This document shows positions 1 through 8,079 of a stretch of 19,721 nt of DNA, piece by piece. How positions within the stretch are numbered: the stretch's first letter is position 1; each line of letters starts with the position of its first letter. The translations under genes and the position numbers were made by a program. The notes under the pieces were generated by a model. That model was given only the letters and a program-made list of their open reading frames with translations. It was not told where the DNA came from and did not search any database. The stretch spans positions 1-19,721 of the forward strand of contig WLOR01000010.1 in assembly GCA_009699165.1 (NCBI GenBank), in the 5' to 3' direction. The stretch comes from Actinomycetota bacterium (lineage in GTDB: Bacteria; Actinomycetota; Actinomycetes; Nanopelagicales; Nanopelagicaceae).

Positions 1-662
1 TCCTTTGGATTTTTTTGCTTCAAATTTTGAACCCCCTCTTGATTAAGGTATTTATGACATCAGAGTTCGAGAAGGGTTGGCAGTTTGGTTTGGTTGGTGG
101 CGCAAAGGCATGGATTCCATATTGGAATATCGATACTTTCTTCACACAGTTTCTTTTAGGCTCCCTCGTTGCTCTATTTCTTGCAGATCGAAAAAGCCGC
201 CTAGCATCTTCTAGCATCAAGTTTGATATAGGTGCGCTGATATCTTTAACTGCTGCAATTGTTCTCGTGCTTACAAGAGTTACTCCTGGAGCCCCCGACT
301 CATTTACTAATCAGCCATATGCAGCACCGTGGTTTTCAATGCTTATCGCCATTTTCTTAGGATGTAGCGCTTCAAGCATGTATGTATGGAGATTCTTAGA
401 TAACCGTTTTGCGGTATTTCTCGCAACTATTTCCTTTGGTGTATATCTATGGCATTACTTTGTAATAAGCATCTTTGCTAACTCATATTTTAAGGATTTT
501 CAATACTTCGGAGTTGGGTCAATTTTACGTTGGGCATTCATTTCATCACTGGTGATTACAATTGCAATCTCAATAGCGACATTGAGTTGGTACTTTTTTG
601 AAAAACCGATAATTAAACAGGTAAAGCTCATTAGAAATAAACAAAAAGCTGCCAACGACTAA
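1..662 (+). CDS. Acyltransferase 3 family membrane protein, C-terminal part (5' end outside window)
   Basis: The frame is open to the left edge, so the real start lies upstream; TTG at 15 is only the first possible start codon inside the window. What remains is about 220 residues with at least four hydrophobic segments, including ones around the residues encoded near 135-185, 230-265, 325-385, 405-475 and 515-600. The segment FGVYLWHYFVI (encoded near 438-470) matches the conserved S/F-G-x-Y-L-W-H motif of acyltransferase 3 (OafA/YrhL-type) proteins, and the C-terminal WYFFEKP motif followed by a basic tail is the usual end of that family. Such proteins sit in the inner membrane and O-acylate surface or secreted sugars. 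The catalytic N-terminal histidine region is not visible. The stop codon overlaps that of convergent parE by four bases. The substrate cannot be told from the sequence. Confidence 0.8.
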   Translation, partial: LWIFLLQILNPLLIKVFMTSEFEKGWQFGLVGGAKAWIPYWNIDTFFTQFLLGSLVALFLADRKSRLASSSIKFDIGALISLTAAIVLVLTRVTPGAPDSFTNQPYAAPWFSMLIAIFLGCSASSMYVWRFLDNRFAVFLATISFGVYLWHYFVISIFANSYFKDFQYFGVGSILRWAFISSLVITIAISIATLSWYFFEKPIIKQVKLIRNKQKAAND

Positions 663-2743
663 GCGTCGATGTGATCGCGATCAATTTCAGCGTTAGAGAT
701 GAACTCTTTACGTGGTGCAACATCGCTGCCCATTAATAGTTCAAACATAGCTTCTGCCGCATTTGCATCAGCGACCGTAATACGGCGCAGAGTGCGTGCA
801 TCTGGGTCCATAGTCGTCTCGCGAAGTTGATCGGCATCCATTTCGCCTAGGCCTTTATAGCGTTGAATCGGCTCTTTCCACTTCTTACCATTCTTAACTA
901 ATTCGCCCGTGACCTTTTTCATCTCATCATCGCTGTAGGTATAGATGTACTGGCCCTTTTTGCCTCCGCCACCCATTACTTCTATGCGGTGTAACGGTGG
1001 AATCGCTGCAAATACTCGACCCGAATCAATGAGTGGGCGCATGTATCGATACATCAACGTCAGCAATAGGCAGCGGATATGCGCGCCGTCGACATCAGCA
1101 TCTGACATTAATATAACTCGACCATAACGTGCTTCATCGAGTTCAAATGATTTTCCTGAGCCCGCGCCTATAACCTGAATAATTGAGCCGCACTCTTTAT
1201 CTTCTAACATCTGTGAAAGCGATGCCTTTTGTACGTTGAGAATCTTTCCACGAATCGGCAATATGGCTTGGAACTCACTATTACGAGCGGCCTTCGTAGT
1301 ACCAAGGGCTGAATCACCTTCGACGATAAACAACTCAGTACGTGTCACATCCTCTGAGCGGCAATCTGAGAGCTTTGTAGGCAGCGAAGAAGATTCGAGT
1401 GCGTTCTTGCGGCGTTGTAGGTCCTTGTGCGCACGAGCACTGATTCGAGTACGAGATGCTGCCGCGATCTTTTCAAGAACTAATCGACCATTAGCTTTAT
1501 CAATTCGCTTAGTTGTATTGAAATACTCTTTCATCTTATCTGCTACAACGGCGGCAACAATGCGAGTTGCTGCAGCTGTTCCAAGAACCTCTTTTGTCTG
1601 ACCTTCAAACTGTGGCTCTGACATTCTTACCGTAACAACGGCCGTCATGCCTTCGAGGATGTCATCTTTAATAACATCGACCTCTTTATTTGATAACGTC
1701 TTAGTAGATCTCAGCGCTTCATTAATGACTTTGACAAGTGAGCGCTCAAATCCCATGACGTGCGTGCCACCCTTAGGTGTAGCAATAATGTTGACGAACG
1801 AGCGCTGGGTAGTTTCAAAACCATTTCCCCACTTCATGGCGATATCAACTTCCATATCGCGCTCGACCTCTGTCGAGACCATATGACCTTTGTCATCTAA
1901 TACAGGCACGGTCTCTTGATAGTGACCAGTACCGTAGATACGAATCACATCACCAACTGGCTCGTCTGGTTGCAAGAAATTACAGTACTCAGTGATTCCG
2001 CTTTTATGGAAAAAGGTTTCAGTTGTCTTAGTTTTATTACGATTATCATTAACAATGAGAGTTAAACCAGGGACTAAATACGAAGTCTGGCGTGCGCGGT
2101 CATAGATTTCACTGAGCTCTAACTCGGCCTCTTTTAAGAAAATCTGCTTATCTGACCACCATTTAATTCGTGTGCCAGTTACTTTGCTTGAAATCTTTCC
2201 AATTACCCGAAGGCCAGACTGTGGTTCGAAGTTAGCTTTAGGCCCTTCGCCATCAAAAACACCTGCTGTGCCACGTTGAAATGACATCCAATAAATCTTT
2301 CCATCACGATCTACTTCTGCATCAAGTCGAGATGCAAGGGCATTGACAACCGATGCACCAACACCATGGAGTCCACCTGATGCGGCATAAGATCCACCGC
2401 CAAACTTTCCACCAGCATGGAGTTTTGTGAGTACAACTTCCACGCCAGTAAGCCCGGTTTTTGGCTCTTTATCAACAGGAATTCCGCGACCATCGTCATG
2501 TACTTCTACAGAGCCGTCGGCTTCGAGATTAATCTCAATCTTTTTGCAATGGCCTGCTAAAGATTCATCGACTGAGTTATCAATAATTTCCCATAGGCAG
2601 TGCATTAATCCGCGAGAATCAGTTGAACCGATATACATTCCTGGGCGTTTGCGAACTGCATCAAGGCCTTCAAGTACCGCTAAATCCTTGGCGGTATAGC
2701 TATCCTGCACATAATTCAAAGTTGGTGCATCTTTATCGGCCAC
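659..2743 (-). CDS. parE: Type IIA DNA topoisomerase subunit B, ParE type (topoisomerase IV ATPase subunit)
   Basis: This is a 694-residue GHKL ATPase/TOPRIM protein that, with its A subunit (not in this window), passes DNA duplexes through each other to decatenate or relax DNA. Visible motifs are EIIDNSVDE with the Mg-binding Asn (about 52-60), DDGRGIP (83-89) and the ATP lid GGLHGVGASVVNALA (123-137). The TOPRIM residues are EGDSA (475-479) and DADVDGAH (548-555), followed by QRYKGLGEM (628-636). The length and the stretch DVIRIYGTGHYQETVPVLDDKGHM resemble actinobacterial ParE more than the longer-established GyrB, and the neighbourhood (DUF7455, rpoD) is the one known for Streptomyces parE next to hrdB. 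The start is GTG at 2743, with no strong Shine-Dalgarno; a TATAAC-like -10 lies 10 bases upstream of it. GyrB remains an alternative label if this genome has only one such gene. Confidence 0.9.
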   Translation of the reverse strand: MADKDAPTLNYVQDSYTAKDLAVLEGLDAVRKRPGMYIGSTDSRGLMHCLWEIIDNSVDESLAGHCKKIEINLEADGSVEVHDDGRGIPVDKEPKTGLTGVEVVLTKLHAGGKFGGGSYAASGGLHGVGASVVNALASRLDAEVDRDGKIYWMSFQRGTAGVFDGEGPKANFEPQSGLRVIGKISSKVTGTRIKWWSDKQIFLKEAELELSEIYDRARQTSYLVPGLTLIVNDNRNKTKTTETFFHKSGITEYCNFLQPDEPVGDVIRIYGTGHYQETVPVLDDKGHMVSTEVERDMEVDIAMKWGNGFETTQRSFVNIIATPKGGTHVMGFERSLVKVINEALRSTKTLSNKEVDVIKDDILEGMTAVVTVRMSEPQFEGQTKEVLGTAAATRIVAAVVADKMKEYFNTTKRIDKANGRLVLEKIAAASRTRISARAHKDLQRRKNALESSSLPTKLSDCRSEDVTRTELFIVEGDSALGTTKAARNSEFQAILPIRGKILNVQKASLSQMLEDKECGSIIQVIGAGSGKSFELDEARYGRVILMSDADVDGAHIRCLLLTLMYRYMRPLIDSGRVFAAIPPLHRIEVMGGGGKKGQYIYTYSDDEMKKVTGELVKNGKKWKEPIQRYKGLGEMDADQLRETTMDPDARTLRRITVADANAAEAMFELLMGSDVAPRKEFISNAEIDRDHIDA

Positions 2744-2927
2744 GGGGCGAAAGGTTATATGCCCATTGGCCTTATCTGCCGTAAGCGCGCCGAATACGTC
2801 TCATATAGTGATAAGTTCGCGCAATTCTCCATATTCTCAGCAAATATCCTCGATATTAACGAGCGGGGAATATCTAGACATGGTTTGATGTTCCCTAGGA
2901 AGTAGAACACTAAGAACGGAGAGAGAT
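2744..2927. other. Divergent intergenic region between parE and the DUF7455 gene
   Basis: It is 184 bases long and AT-rich. It holds a TATAAC-like -10 for parE on the minus strand and an inverted repeat GATATT-N11-AATATC (near 2852-2874) about 55 bases before the DUF7455 ATG. No RNA gene or strong promoter pair could be recognised. Confidence 0.4.
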
Positions 2928-3143
2928 ATGTCAGATCAATTGATGCTCGAATCAGTACCTCTTAACGCCCTTGACCGCTGTGATCGATGCGGAGCCCAGG
3001 CATACGTACGGGCAGTACTTCTCAACGGTGGAGAACTTATGTTCTGCGCACATCATGGCAAGGAATACGCAGAGAAGCTCAAGAGCGTTGCTGCCACGAT
3101 TATCGACGAGAGCGAAAAGCTCGTCGAAACTCCAGCTATCTAG
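2928..3143 (+). CDS. DUF7455 small zinc-ribbon-like protein
   Basis: A 71-residue protein with two cysteine clusters, CDRC (about 18-21) and FCAHH (about 39-43), which look like the ligands of a small zinc-ribbon or treble-clef site; the C-terminal third is helical and charged. It matches the actinobacterial DUF7455 family that is typically found near the housekeeping sigma gene and topoisomerase genes. The function is unknown; a link to transcription is inference from gene neighbourhood only. The start is well supported: GGAGAGAG lies just upstream of ATG. It is the only plus-strand gene in the parE-rpoD block and is read divergently from parE and convergently with the CDGSH gene, whose stop is 16 bases away. 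No signal peptide or membrane segment is present. Confidence 0.85.
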   Translation: MSDQLMLESVPLNALDRCDRCGAQAYVRAVLLNGGELMFCAHHGKEYAEKLKSVAATIIDESEKLVETPAI

Positions 3144-3159
3144 TAAATCTCACTGGCAA

Positions 3160-3351
3160 TTAACTGCTTGGTTGAGTAATCGCCTTATGGCTGCCATCAC
3201 ACCACGGCTTATCTTTACTTAAAGAGCACCCGCAAAACTTCACGTTCTCTTTCGTTTCAAGAATATTGCCTTGCGCATCTACAAAATCAACCGCTCCTAG
3301 AATCTTGATAGATCCACTGACAGGGTTGATATAGATAGTTGGATTAGCCAT
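3160..3351 (-). CDS. CDGSH-type iron-sulfur protein
   Basis: A 63-residue protein ending in a perfect CDGSH signature, CGCSLSKDKPWCDGSH (about 40-55). The pattern C-x-C-x2-S-x3-P-x-C-D-G-S-H supplies the three Cys and one His ligands of a redox-active [2Fe-2S] cluster. It has no membrane anchor, so it is expected to be a soluble single-domain member. Known relatives are implicated in iron/redox handling, but the exact role of bacterial single-motif forms is not settled. The rpoD stop TAA is followed by one base and then this ATG, so it is almost certainly translated from the rpoD message by coupled reinitiation. There is no room for its own promoter unless it lies inside rpoD. This tie to the main sigma factor is discussed under findings. 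Confidence 0.93.
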   Translation of the reverse strand: MANPTIYINPVSGSIKILGAVDFVDAQGNILETKENVKFCGCSLSKDKPWCDGSHKAITQPSS

Positions 3352-3352
3352 T

Positions 3353-5377
3353 TTAATCTAGGTAGTCGCGTAGGACCTGGCTGCGAGATGGGTGACGAAG
3401 CTTTGACATCGTCTTAGATTCAATCTGGCGGATACGCTCACGTGTTACTCCGTATACCTTTCCAATTTCATCCAAAGTCTTTGGCTGACCGTCGGTTAAA
3501 CCAAATCGCATCGCTACAACACCGGCTTCACGCTCTGACAAAGTATCCAGAACCGAGTGCAACTGCTCCTGCAGTAAAGTAAATGAAACAGCATCGGCTG
3601 GAACAACTGCCTCACTATCCTCAATGAGATCTCCGAACTCTGAATCTCCTTCTTCACCGAGTGGAGTATGAAGTGAGATTGGCTCGCGACCATACTTTTG
3701 AACTTCAACGACTTTTTCAGGAGTCATATCGAGCTCTTTAGCTAACTCTTCTGGGGTCGGTTCGCGGCCCAGGTCTTGCAACATCTGTCGCTGTACACGG
3801 GCTAACTTGTTAATAACTTCAACCATGTGAACCGGGATACGGATCGTACGAGCCTGATCAGCCATTGCACGTGTAATAGCTTGGCGAATCCACCAGGTTG
3901 CATATGTTGAGAACTTATAGCCCTTTGTGTAGTCAAACTTTTCGACTGCGCGAATAAGACCTAAGTTTCCTTCTTGAATTAAATCTAGGAAAAGCATTCC
4001 ACGACCTGTATAACGCTTTGCAAGCGATACAACTAGTCGAAGGTTTGCCTCAAGTAAATGATTCTTTGCGCGCTTGCCATCTTCGACAAGCCATTCCAAC
4101 TCGCGCTTTAACTTCTTCTCAAGTTTCTTTTCGCTCTTCAACTTTGACTCGGCAAATAGGCCGACTTCAACGCGTGTAGCTAACTCAACTTCAAGCTCTG
4201 CGTTAAGGAGTGCAACGCGACCGATCTGCTTGAGGTAATCCTTTACAGGATCTGCAGTTGCACCAGCGGTCATGACTGTCTGCTCAGGCGGTAAATACTT
4301 AATTTCGCGCTGAACAATCTTCATTTTTTCTATGAAATAGTTGAGTAAGTCTTCAAGGTTCTTCAGTGATCCAAGAGTAACCGCCTCAGCAGCTGTCTTA
4401 GCCGATTTCTCGGTAAAGGTCTTCATCTCAAACTGCTGTTGAATCTGCTTATACGTCAACGCCTTGGATTCAGCTTCTGCAATTCCATAACGAGTAGGTG
4501 TTGCAGCGTTGTTGATTTTGGCGTTAATCGCCTCAATAACAATGTTAACGTTTCTTAAATCCTTCTTTAGCTTCTCGCGCTCGTTCTTATCTTCTTCTTC
4601 ATCTTCGGCTTCAGAATCTGCCAAAGTAAATGAACCTTTTGCCTTACTCGACTCGTCAGAAAGAGTTACCACGCGAACTTTTTCTTCAGATTCAGCGTCA
4701 ACTAACTCAACAGCCTCGGCAATCAACGTCTCTACATCTTCAAGTTCAACTTCTTCAAGTTCAACTTCTTCTCCATCAATACTTACGATGGCCGGTTTAG
4801 CCGCTTTGACATCGGCTTTTGCCGCTGGTTTTACTTCCTTAACAGCTTCGATGGCTGCAGGCTTTGGAGCGATGAGTTCGTACTCACTCTTTTTCAAGAT
4901 ACGAGCCGGTGTTCCAAGACCAGACTTGCGAAGTTTCTCAATAATTACTGGGATTTCAAGAGCTAATGCGCGAGCTTCATCAACTAAGTCTTTGTCAATC
5001 TTCTTAGGAATACGGTGGATTGATGTAACTCCACGACTTTCTAGCTCGACTAATATTTCATTGTTGCGTTGTACCGCATGTTTTGCATCGACTATCGCCT
5101 GAACATCTTTTGCTGTTAAATCTTTTTTCAACTCAATCTTTGCAGGCTTGGCTACTTTTTTAATTGGCGCAGCTTTTTTTACGGCGGCCTTTTTAACTGG
5201 CGCTACTTTTTTCGCTACGGCTTTTTTTACGACAGCTTTTTTAGTTGGCGCAGCCTTTTTCGCTACGGCTTTCTTCACTGGTACCGCTTTTTTAGCTACG
5301 GCTTTTTTCGCAGGAGCAGCTTTTTTCGCAGGTGTGTTCTTGCCTGCCTTATTTTTGAGCGCACTAATTACAGCCAC
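3353..5377 (-). CDS. rpoD: Primary RNA polymerase sigma factor (RpoD/HrdB/SigA)
   Basis: A 674-residue housekeeping sigma-70 factor that directs RNA polymerase to most promoters. Order of parts: Lys/Ala/Pro-rich low-complexity tail (about 15-82); a helical segment (about 85-170); an acidic stretch (about 200-270); a variable coiled region (about 270-370); region 1.2 (about 375-440, [15 protein letters not shown]); region 2 (about 441-512, with [13 protein letters not shown]); region 3 (about 520-600); and region 4 with the -35-binding helix-turn-helix (about 634-655, [20 protein letters not shown]). The core is near identical to actinobacterial SigA/HrdB, ending in [10 protein letters not shown]. 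The start is GTG at 5377, preceded by AAGGA with five bases of spacing; an out-of-frame ATG two bases upstream is ignored. A promoter with perfect TATAAT lies upstream, and a CDGSH gene follows directly. Confidence 0.97.
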   Translation of the reverse strand: MAVISALKNKAGKNTPAKKAAPAKKAVAKKAVPVKKAVAKKAAPTKKAVVKKAVAKKVAPVKKAAVKKAAPIKKVAKPAKIELKKDLTAKDVQAIVDAKHAVQRNNEILVELESRGVTSIHRIPKKIDKDLVDEARALALEIPVIIEKLRKSGLGTPARILKKSEYELIAPKPAAIEAVKEVKPAAKADVKAAKPAIVSIDGEEVELEEVELEDVETLIAEAVELVDAESEEKVRVVTLSDESSKAKGSFTLADSEAEDEEEDKNEREKLKKDLRNVNIVIEAINAKINNAATPTRYGIAEAESKALTYKQIQQQFEMKTFTEKSAKTAAEAVTLGSLKNLEDLLNYFIEKMKIVQREIKYLPPEQTVMTAGATADPVKDYLKQIGRVALLNAELEVELATRVEVGLFAESKLKSEKKLEKKLKRELEWLVEDGKRAKNHLLEANLRLVVSLAKRYTGRGMLFLDLIQEGNLGLIRAVEKFDYTKGYKFSTYATWWIRQAITRAMADQARTIRIPVHMVEVINKLARVQRQMLQDLGREPTPEELAKELDMTPEKVVEVQKYGREPISLHTPLGEEGDSEFGDLIEDSEAVVPADAVSFTLLQEQLHSVLDTLSEREAGVVAMRFGLTDGQPKTLDEIGKVYGVTRERIRQIESKTMSKLRHPSRSQVLRDYLD
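4739..4768. repeat. Perfect 15-base tandem duplication inside rpoD
   Basis: Two identical adjacent copies of TTCAAGTTCAACTTC (plus strand) encode the repeated acidic peptide EVELE in the low-complexity acidic segment of the sigma factor. It keeps the frame and looks like a recent slippage event in a tolerant linker. Confidence 0.9.
5130..5335 (-). repeat. Lys/Ala/Pro-rich degenerate repeat tract in the 5' end of rpoD
   Basis: The tract encodes about 68 residues built from degenerate AKKA/VKKA/APxKKA units (sigma factor residues about 15-82). The DNA shows repeated blocks of GCTTTTTT-type runs on the plus strand, so length variation by slippage is plausible. Similar Lys/Ala tails occur on actinobacterial HrdB and on HU- or H1-like DNA-binding tails. 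Confidence 0.85.
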
Positions 5378-5422
5378 ATTCGTCCTTTGGTTTTATCAGC
5401 GATGCGCTGAAGCGATGGCTAT

Positions 5423-5451
5423 ATTATAATTTATCCACAGGGGTAAATGCA
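5423..5451 (-). promoter_or_regulatory. Likely rpoD promoter
   Basis: On the minus strand a perfect TATAAT (5428 down to 5423) lies 17 bases downstream of a weak -35 hexamer TGCATT (5451 down to 5446). Transcription would start near 5416, giving a leader of roughly 40 bases that ends in the AAGGA ribosome site of rpoD. Seen directly: the hexamers and the spacing. Inferred: activity. Confidence 0.55.
5431..5439 (+). promoter_or_regulatory. Perfect DnaA box (TTATCCACA) in the rpoD promoter spacer
   Basis: TTATCCACA matches the DnaA-box consensus exactly and falls wholly between the proposed -35 and -10 of rpoD. Bound DnaA would be expected to block polymerase. A second exact match at 18683-18691 lies inside the FkbM coding sequence, so chance occurrence cannot be excluded. 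Confidence 0.35.
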
Positions 5452-5475
5452 CATCGAAAACACTTATTTTGGCCT

Positions 5476-6561
5476 TTAAGCCAGTGCGAGCGCGGCTCGA
5501 ATTACATTTCCCACAGATTCGACCTCAACCAGGAAGCCATCATGACCAAAAGGTGATGAAATCGTTACCAAAGGCTCTGCTTTGGGTGCAAATTCAGCTA
5601 TCTCTGCCTGAAGGCGCACAGGAAAGAGCCGGTCACTATCGATCGAGACGGCGATAACTGGAACATGGATGCTCGCTAAGGCCGCCGCTACTCCCCCTCG
5701 ATCTCGTCCAATGTCATGCGAAATCATCGCTTCGGTCAGGGCGATATAGGTATTTGCATCAAAGCGCTTGGCCAGCTTTGCGGCTTGGTGGTCTAAATAT
5801 GATTCAACGGCGTACCTGCCAGTGTCATCGCCCTGAAGCTCGCGCCCAAAGCGAATATCCATCTCTGCCTCAGTTCGATATGTCAGATGAGCGATTCGCC
5901 GAGCAATCCCCATCCCGGCAATAGGGCCACGCTCTTGCTCGTAGTAGTCCCCATTATGAAAGTGTGGATCTGTTTTTATTGCCCGAAGCTCTATCGACCA
6001 CGTGCCGATTTGATCTCCTGTTGCTACGGCCGATGAACCGATTGTGCAGATAGCACCTACTCGATCTGGTAACTGCACCGCCCATTCCAGCGAGCGCATT
6101 CCACCTAGGGAGGGGCCAACGGCTAGTCGATACTTTGCAATCCCAAGAGCATCACTAAAAGCTACCTCGGCTGCGACCATATCTCTGATGGTCACTGATG
6201 GAAAACGAGATCCATAGCGCCTGCCATCGGGTGCGATCGAAGACGGTCCCGTGCTCCCCTGACATCCGCCAATAACGTTGGGGCAGACGATGAAGTACTT
6301 GTCGCTATCAAATGGCAGACCTGGTCCAACCATCGATGGCCACCAGCCGGGAACATCTGACCAGCCTGTCATTGCGTGATTTACTAAAATTGCATTGTCT
6401 TTTTCCTCATTGAGTACACCCCAACTTTGATAAGCGATGGTGATGTTTTCTAGCGTTTCACCGTTCTCAAGGGTGAGATCACCGATATTTAGGAAAAGCC
6501 GATCACCGGGTGCATGGGTTTCAAGCCATGCCCCGGTGACTGGCACCTGAGTTTCGCTCAT
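5476..6561 (-). CDS. metX: Homoserine O-acetyltransferase (MetX)
   Basis: A 361-residue alpha/beta hydrolase-fold enzyme that transfers an acyl group (normally acetyl from acetyl-CoA) to the hydroxyl of homoserine, the first committed step of methionine synthesis. The nucleophile elbow is GPSLGGMRSLEW with Ser about 151, the acid is in DSDRLFP (Asp about 310) and the base in SPFGHDGF (His about 340); together they form the family's catalytic triad. The elbow reads G-P-S-L-G-G instead of the more usual G-G-S-M-G-G, and NHAMTGWSDV replaces the common HALTGDSHV. These are conservative but worth noting for substrate calls (acetyl versus succinyl cannot be told from sequence alone). The length is normal. 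The ATG overlaps the metY stop by one base (TAATG), so metX is the second gene of the operon and shares the SAM-IV control. Confidence 0.93.
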   Translation of the reverse strand: MSETQVPVTGAWLETHAPGDRLFLNIGDLTLENGETLENITIAYQSWGVLNEEKDNAILVNHAMTGWSDVPGWWPSMVGPGLPFDSDKYFIVCPNVIGGCQGSTGPSSIAPDGRRYGSRFPSVTIRDMVAAEVAFSDALGIAKYRLAVGPSLGGMRSLEWAVQLPDRVGAICTIGSSAVATGDQIGTWSIELRAIKTDPHFHNGDYYEQERGPIAGMGIARRIAHLTYRTEAEMDIRFGRELQGDDTGRYAVESYLDHQAAKLAKRFDANTYIALTEAMISHDIGRDRGGVAAALASIHVPVIAVSIDSDRLFPVRLQAEIAEFAPKAEPLVTISSPFGHDGFLVEVESVGNVIRAALALA

Positions 6562-7883
6562 TACTTAGCTGCTGCAAACCCATCAATTAGATCGGCCTTG
6601 ATGTCGGCGAAATCTTCAAGACCTACTGATAGGCGGATCAATCCTGGTGTTACACCTGCATTTAAGAGCTCTTCGGCAGATAGCTGAGAGTGTGTTGTAG
6701 AAGCTGGATGAATAACCAAAGAGCGCACATCACCGATATTGGCAACATGTGAGTGCAAAGTCAACGCTTCGACAAACTTCTTGCCCGCCTCAATTCCTCC
6801 CTTGATTTCAAAGGATAGAACCGAGCCAGAGCCCTTTGGCGCGTACTTACTTGCAAGTGCGTTGTAAGGCGAATTCGCAAGCGACGAGTAGTTCACTTTT
6901 TCCACCTGTGGATGTTCGGCAAGCCATGTCGCTACAGACTTTGCATTTTCTAAGTGTTGCTTCATGCGAAGAGTCAAAGTCTCAAGACCTTGCGCGAGCA
7001 ACCATGCGTTAAACGGACTTACCGCTGCCCCAATATCGCGAAGCAATGTCAAGCGAATCTTAAAGATGTAGGCAAGGTTCGCACCGAATGCACTTCCGAC
7101 ACCAAGGGCTTGGGCATAAACCAAACCATGATACGAAGGGTCGGGAGTATTAAAACTTGTGAATTTTTCTGGGTATAAGGCGTAGTCAAAGTTTCCTGAA
7201 TCCACAATCGCCCCGACAACTGCGTTTCCATGCCCGGCTAAGAACTTGGTTGCAGAGTGAATAACGACATCTGCGCCGAATTCAATTGGCTTAATAACAT
7301 ACGGAGTTGCAACAGTGTTATCAACAATTAATGGAACGTGGCTTTCATGTGCTACCTGTGCAACTGCTGCGATATCCAAAATATCGTTATTTGGATTTGA
7401 AATCGTTTCGCCAAAGAATGCTTTCGTATTTGGACGAACTGCCTTGCGCCACTCTTCAGGGTCATTGGGGTTATCAACGAAAGTAACCTCTACACCAAAT
7501 GTTGGAAGCGTGTAGTGGAACAAGTTATACGTTCCCCCATAGAGATACTTCGATGAAACGATGTGATCACCGGCAGTTGCAACTGCTAGAACTGCAAAAG
7601 TTGTTGCCGCCGAACCTGATGAGAGAAGCAGGGCTGCAACGCCGCCTTCAAGGGATGCGATTCTTTTTTCAACAACATCCTGTGTTGGGTTCATGATGCG
7701 GGTGTAGATATTTCCAAGCTCTGCTAAACCAAATAGATCAGCGGCATGCTTTGTGTCACGGAATTGATATGCAGTTGTTTGATACAGAGGTAGTGCGCGA
7801 GCGCCAGTGGTTGGATCTGCTACCTGCCCTGCGTGAATCTGGCGGGTTTCAAAGCCTGCCTCATCAAAGGAAAACGTTGACAT
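6561..7883 (-). CDS. metY: O-acetylhomoserine sulfhydrylase (MetY), PLP-dependent
   Basis: A 440-residue cytosolic Cys/Met-metabolism PLP enzyme that replaces the acyl group of O-acetylhomoserine with sulfide to form homocysteine. The PLP lysine is in HSATKFLAGHG (Lys about 213). VDNT (Asp about 188) binds the pyridine nitrogen, NIYTRIMNPT (about 58-67) supplies the Tyr and Arg that hold phosphate from the partner subunit, and LSSGSAA (about 87-93) is the phosphate loop. The full length and the long C-terminal domain fit sulfhydrylases rather than the shorter cystathionine synthases (about 380-400 residues). GGGAGG lies about ten bases before the ATG. It is the first gene of metYX, directly behind a SAM-IV riboswitch, which supports the methionine-pathway assignment. 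Confidence 0.95.
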   Translation of the reverse strand: MSTFSFDEAGFETRQIHAGQVADPTTGARALPLYQTTAYQFRDTKHAADLFGLAELGNIYTRIMNPTQDVVEKRIASLEGGVAALLLSSGSAATTFAVLAVATAGDHIVSSKYLYGGTYNLFHYTLPTFGVEVTFVDNPNDPEEWRKAVRPNTKAFFGETISNPNNDILDIAAVAQVAHESHVPLIVDNTVATPYVIKPIEFGADVVIHSATKFLAGHGNAVVGAIVDSGNFDYALYPEKFTSFNTPDPSYHGLVYAQALGVGSAFGANLAYIFKIRLTLLRDIGAAVSPFNAWLLAQGLETLTLRMKQHLENAKSVATWLAEHPQVEKVNYSSLANSPYNALASKYAPKGSGSVLSFEIKGGIEAGKKFVEALTLHSHVANIGDVRSLVIHPASTTHSQLSAEELLNAGVTPGLIRLSVGLEDFADIKADLIDGFAAAK

Positions 7884-7895
7884 CTGTTGGGTTCC

Positions 7896-7909
7896 TCCCA
7901 GTTATGGGA
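7896..7909 (-). promoter_or_regulatory. Short hairpin over the metY ribosome-binding site
   Basis: In the transcript UCCCA-UAAC-UGGGA forms a 5-base-pair stem with a 4-base loop, and its 3' arm runs into the metY Shine-Dalgarno (GGGAGG). It is a candidate for the switch between open and closed ribosome site downstream of the riboswitch. There is no U-tract, so it is not a classical terminator. Confidence 0.5.
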
Positions 7910-7957
7910 CCACTCATGTACATATGCCGACGCTGGCACTACTAATACGGTTCGAGT

Positions 7958-8072
7958 GATCCACGCTTATCGATGGCGTTGTTGCTATCGATCTGGTCTT
8001 CACCCGGAGCACCCCACCGTGGTGGAGGGTTGCCGTCTAGTAAGCCGGGGCTAAACACTAGAACTCGTGACC
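7958..8072 (-). promoter_or_regulatory. SAM-IV riboswitch
   Basis: Read on the minus strand, the 115-base leader segment starts with GGTCACGAG. It continues with AGCCCCGGCTTACTAGACGG and CAACCCTCC, then GGTGGGGTGCTCCGGGTGA and GACC, and ends with AAGCGTGGATC after a hairpin (ATCGATaGC ... GCcATCGAT). These blocks, their order and their spacing match the SAM-IV aptamer known from Streptomyces and Mycobacterium, including the 3' AAGCGxGGxTC pseudoknot strand. It lies about 75 bases before metY and would lower metYX expression when S-adenosylmethionine is high. Covariation is visible in the terminal hairpin, where bases differ from the mycobacterial sequence but pairing is kept. Confidence 0.93.
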
Positions 8073-8079
8073 TGGATGG

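Noticed and set aside
4509..5102. 197-residue Ser-rich plus-strand frame
   Set aside because: Antisense shadow of the acidic and helical part of rpoD; the conserved protein is on the other strand.
5148..5429. 93-residue plus-strand frame of Phe/Ala/Thr-rich hydrophobic repeats
   Set aside because: It is the mirror of the Lys/Ala codons of rpoD (AAA/GCC read backwards) and has no ribosome site or family resemblance.
5378..5475. Terminator between metX and rpoD
   Set aside because: No stem followed by a U-tract could be found; read-through from metYX into rpoD remains possible.
7869..7928. 19-codon upstream frame (ATG TAC ATG AGT...) overlapping the metY start
   Set aside because: No ribosome site before it, and the same bases are explained by the hairpin and Shine-Dalgarno of metY; probably chance.
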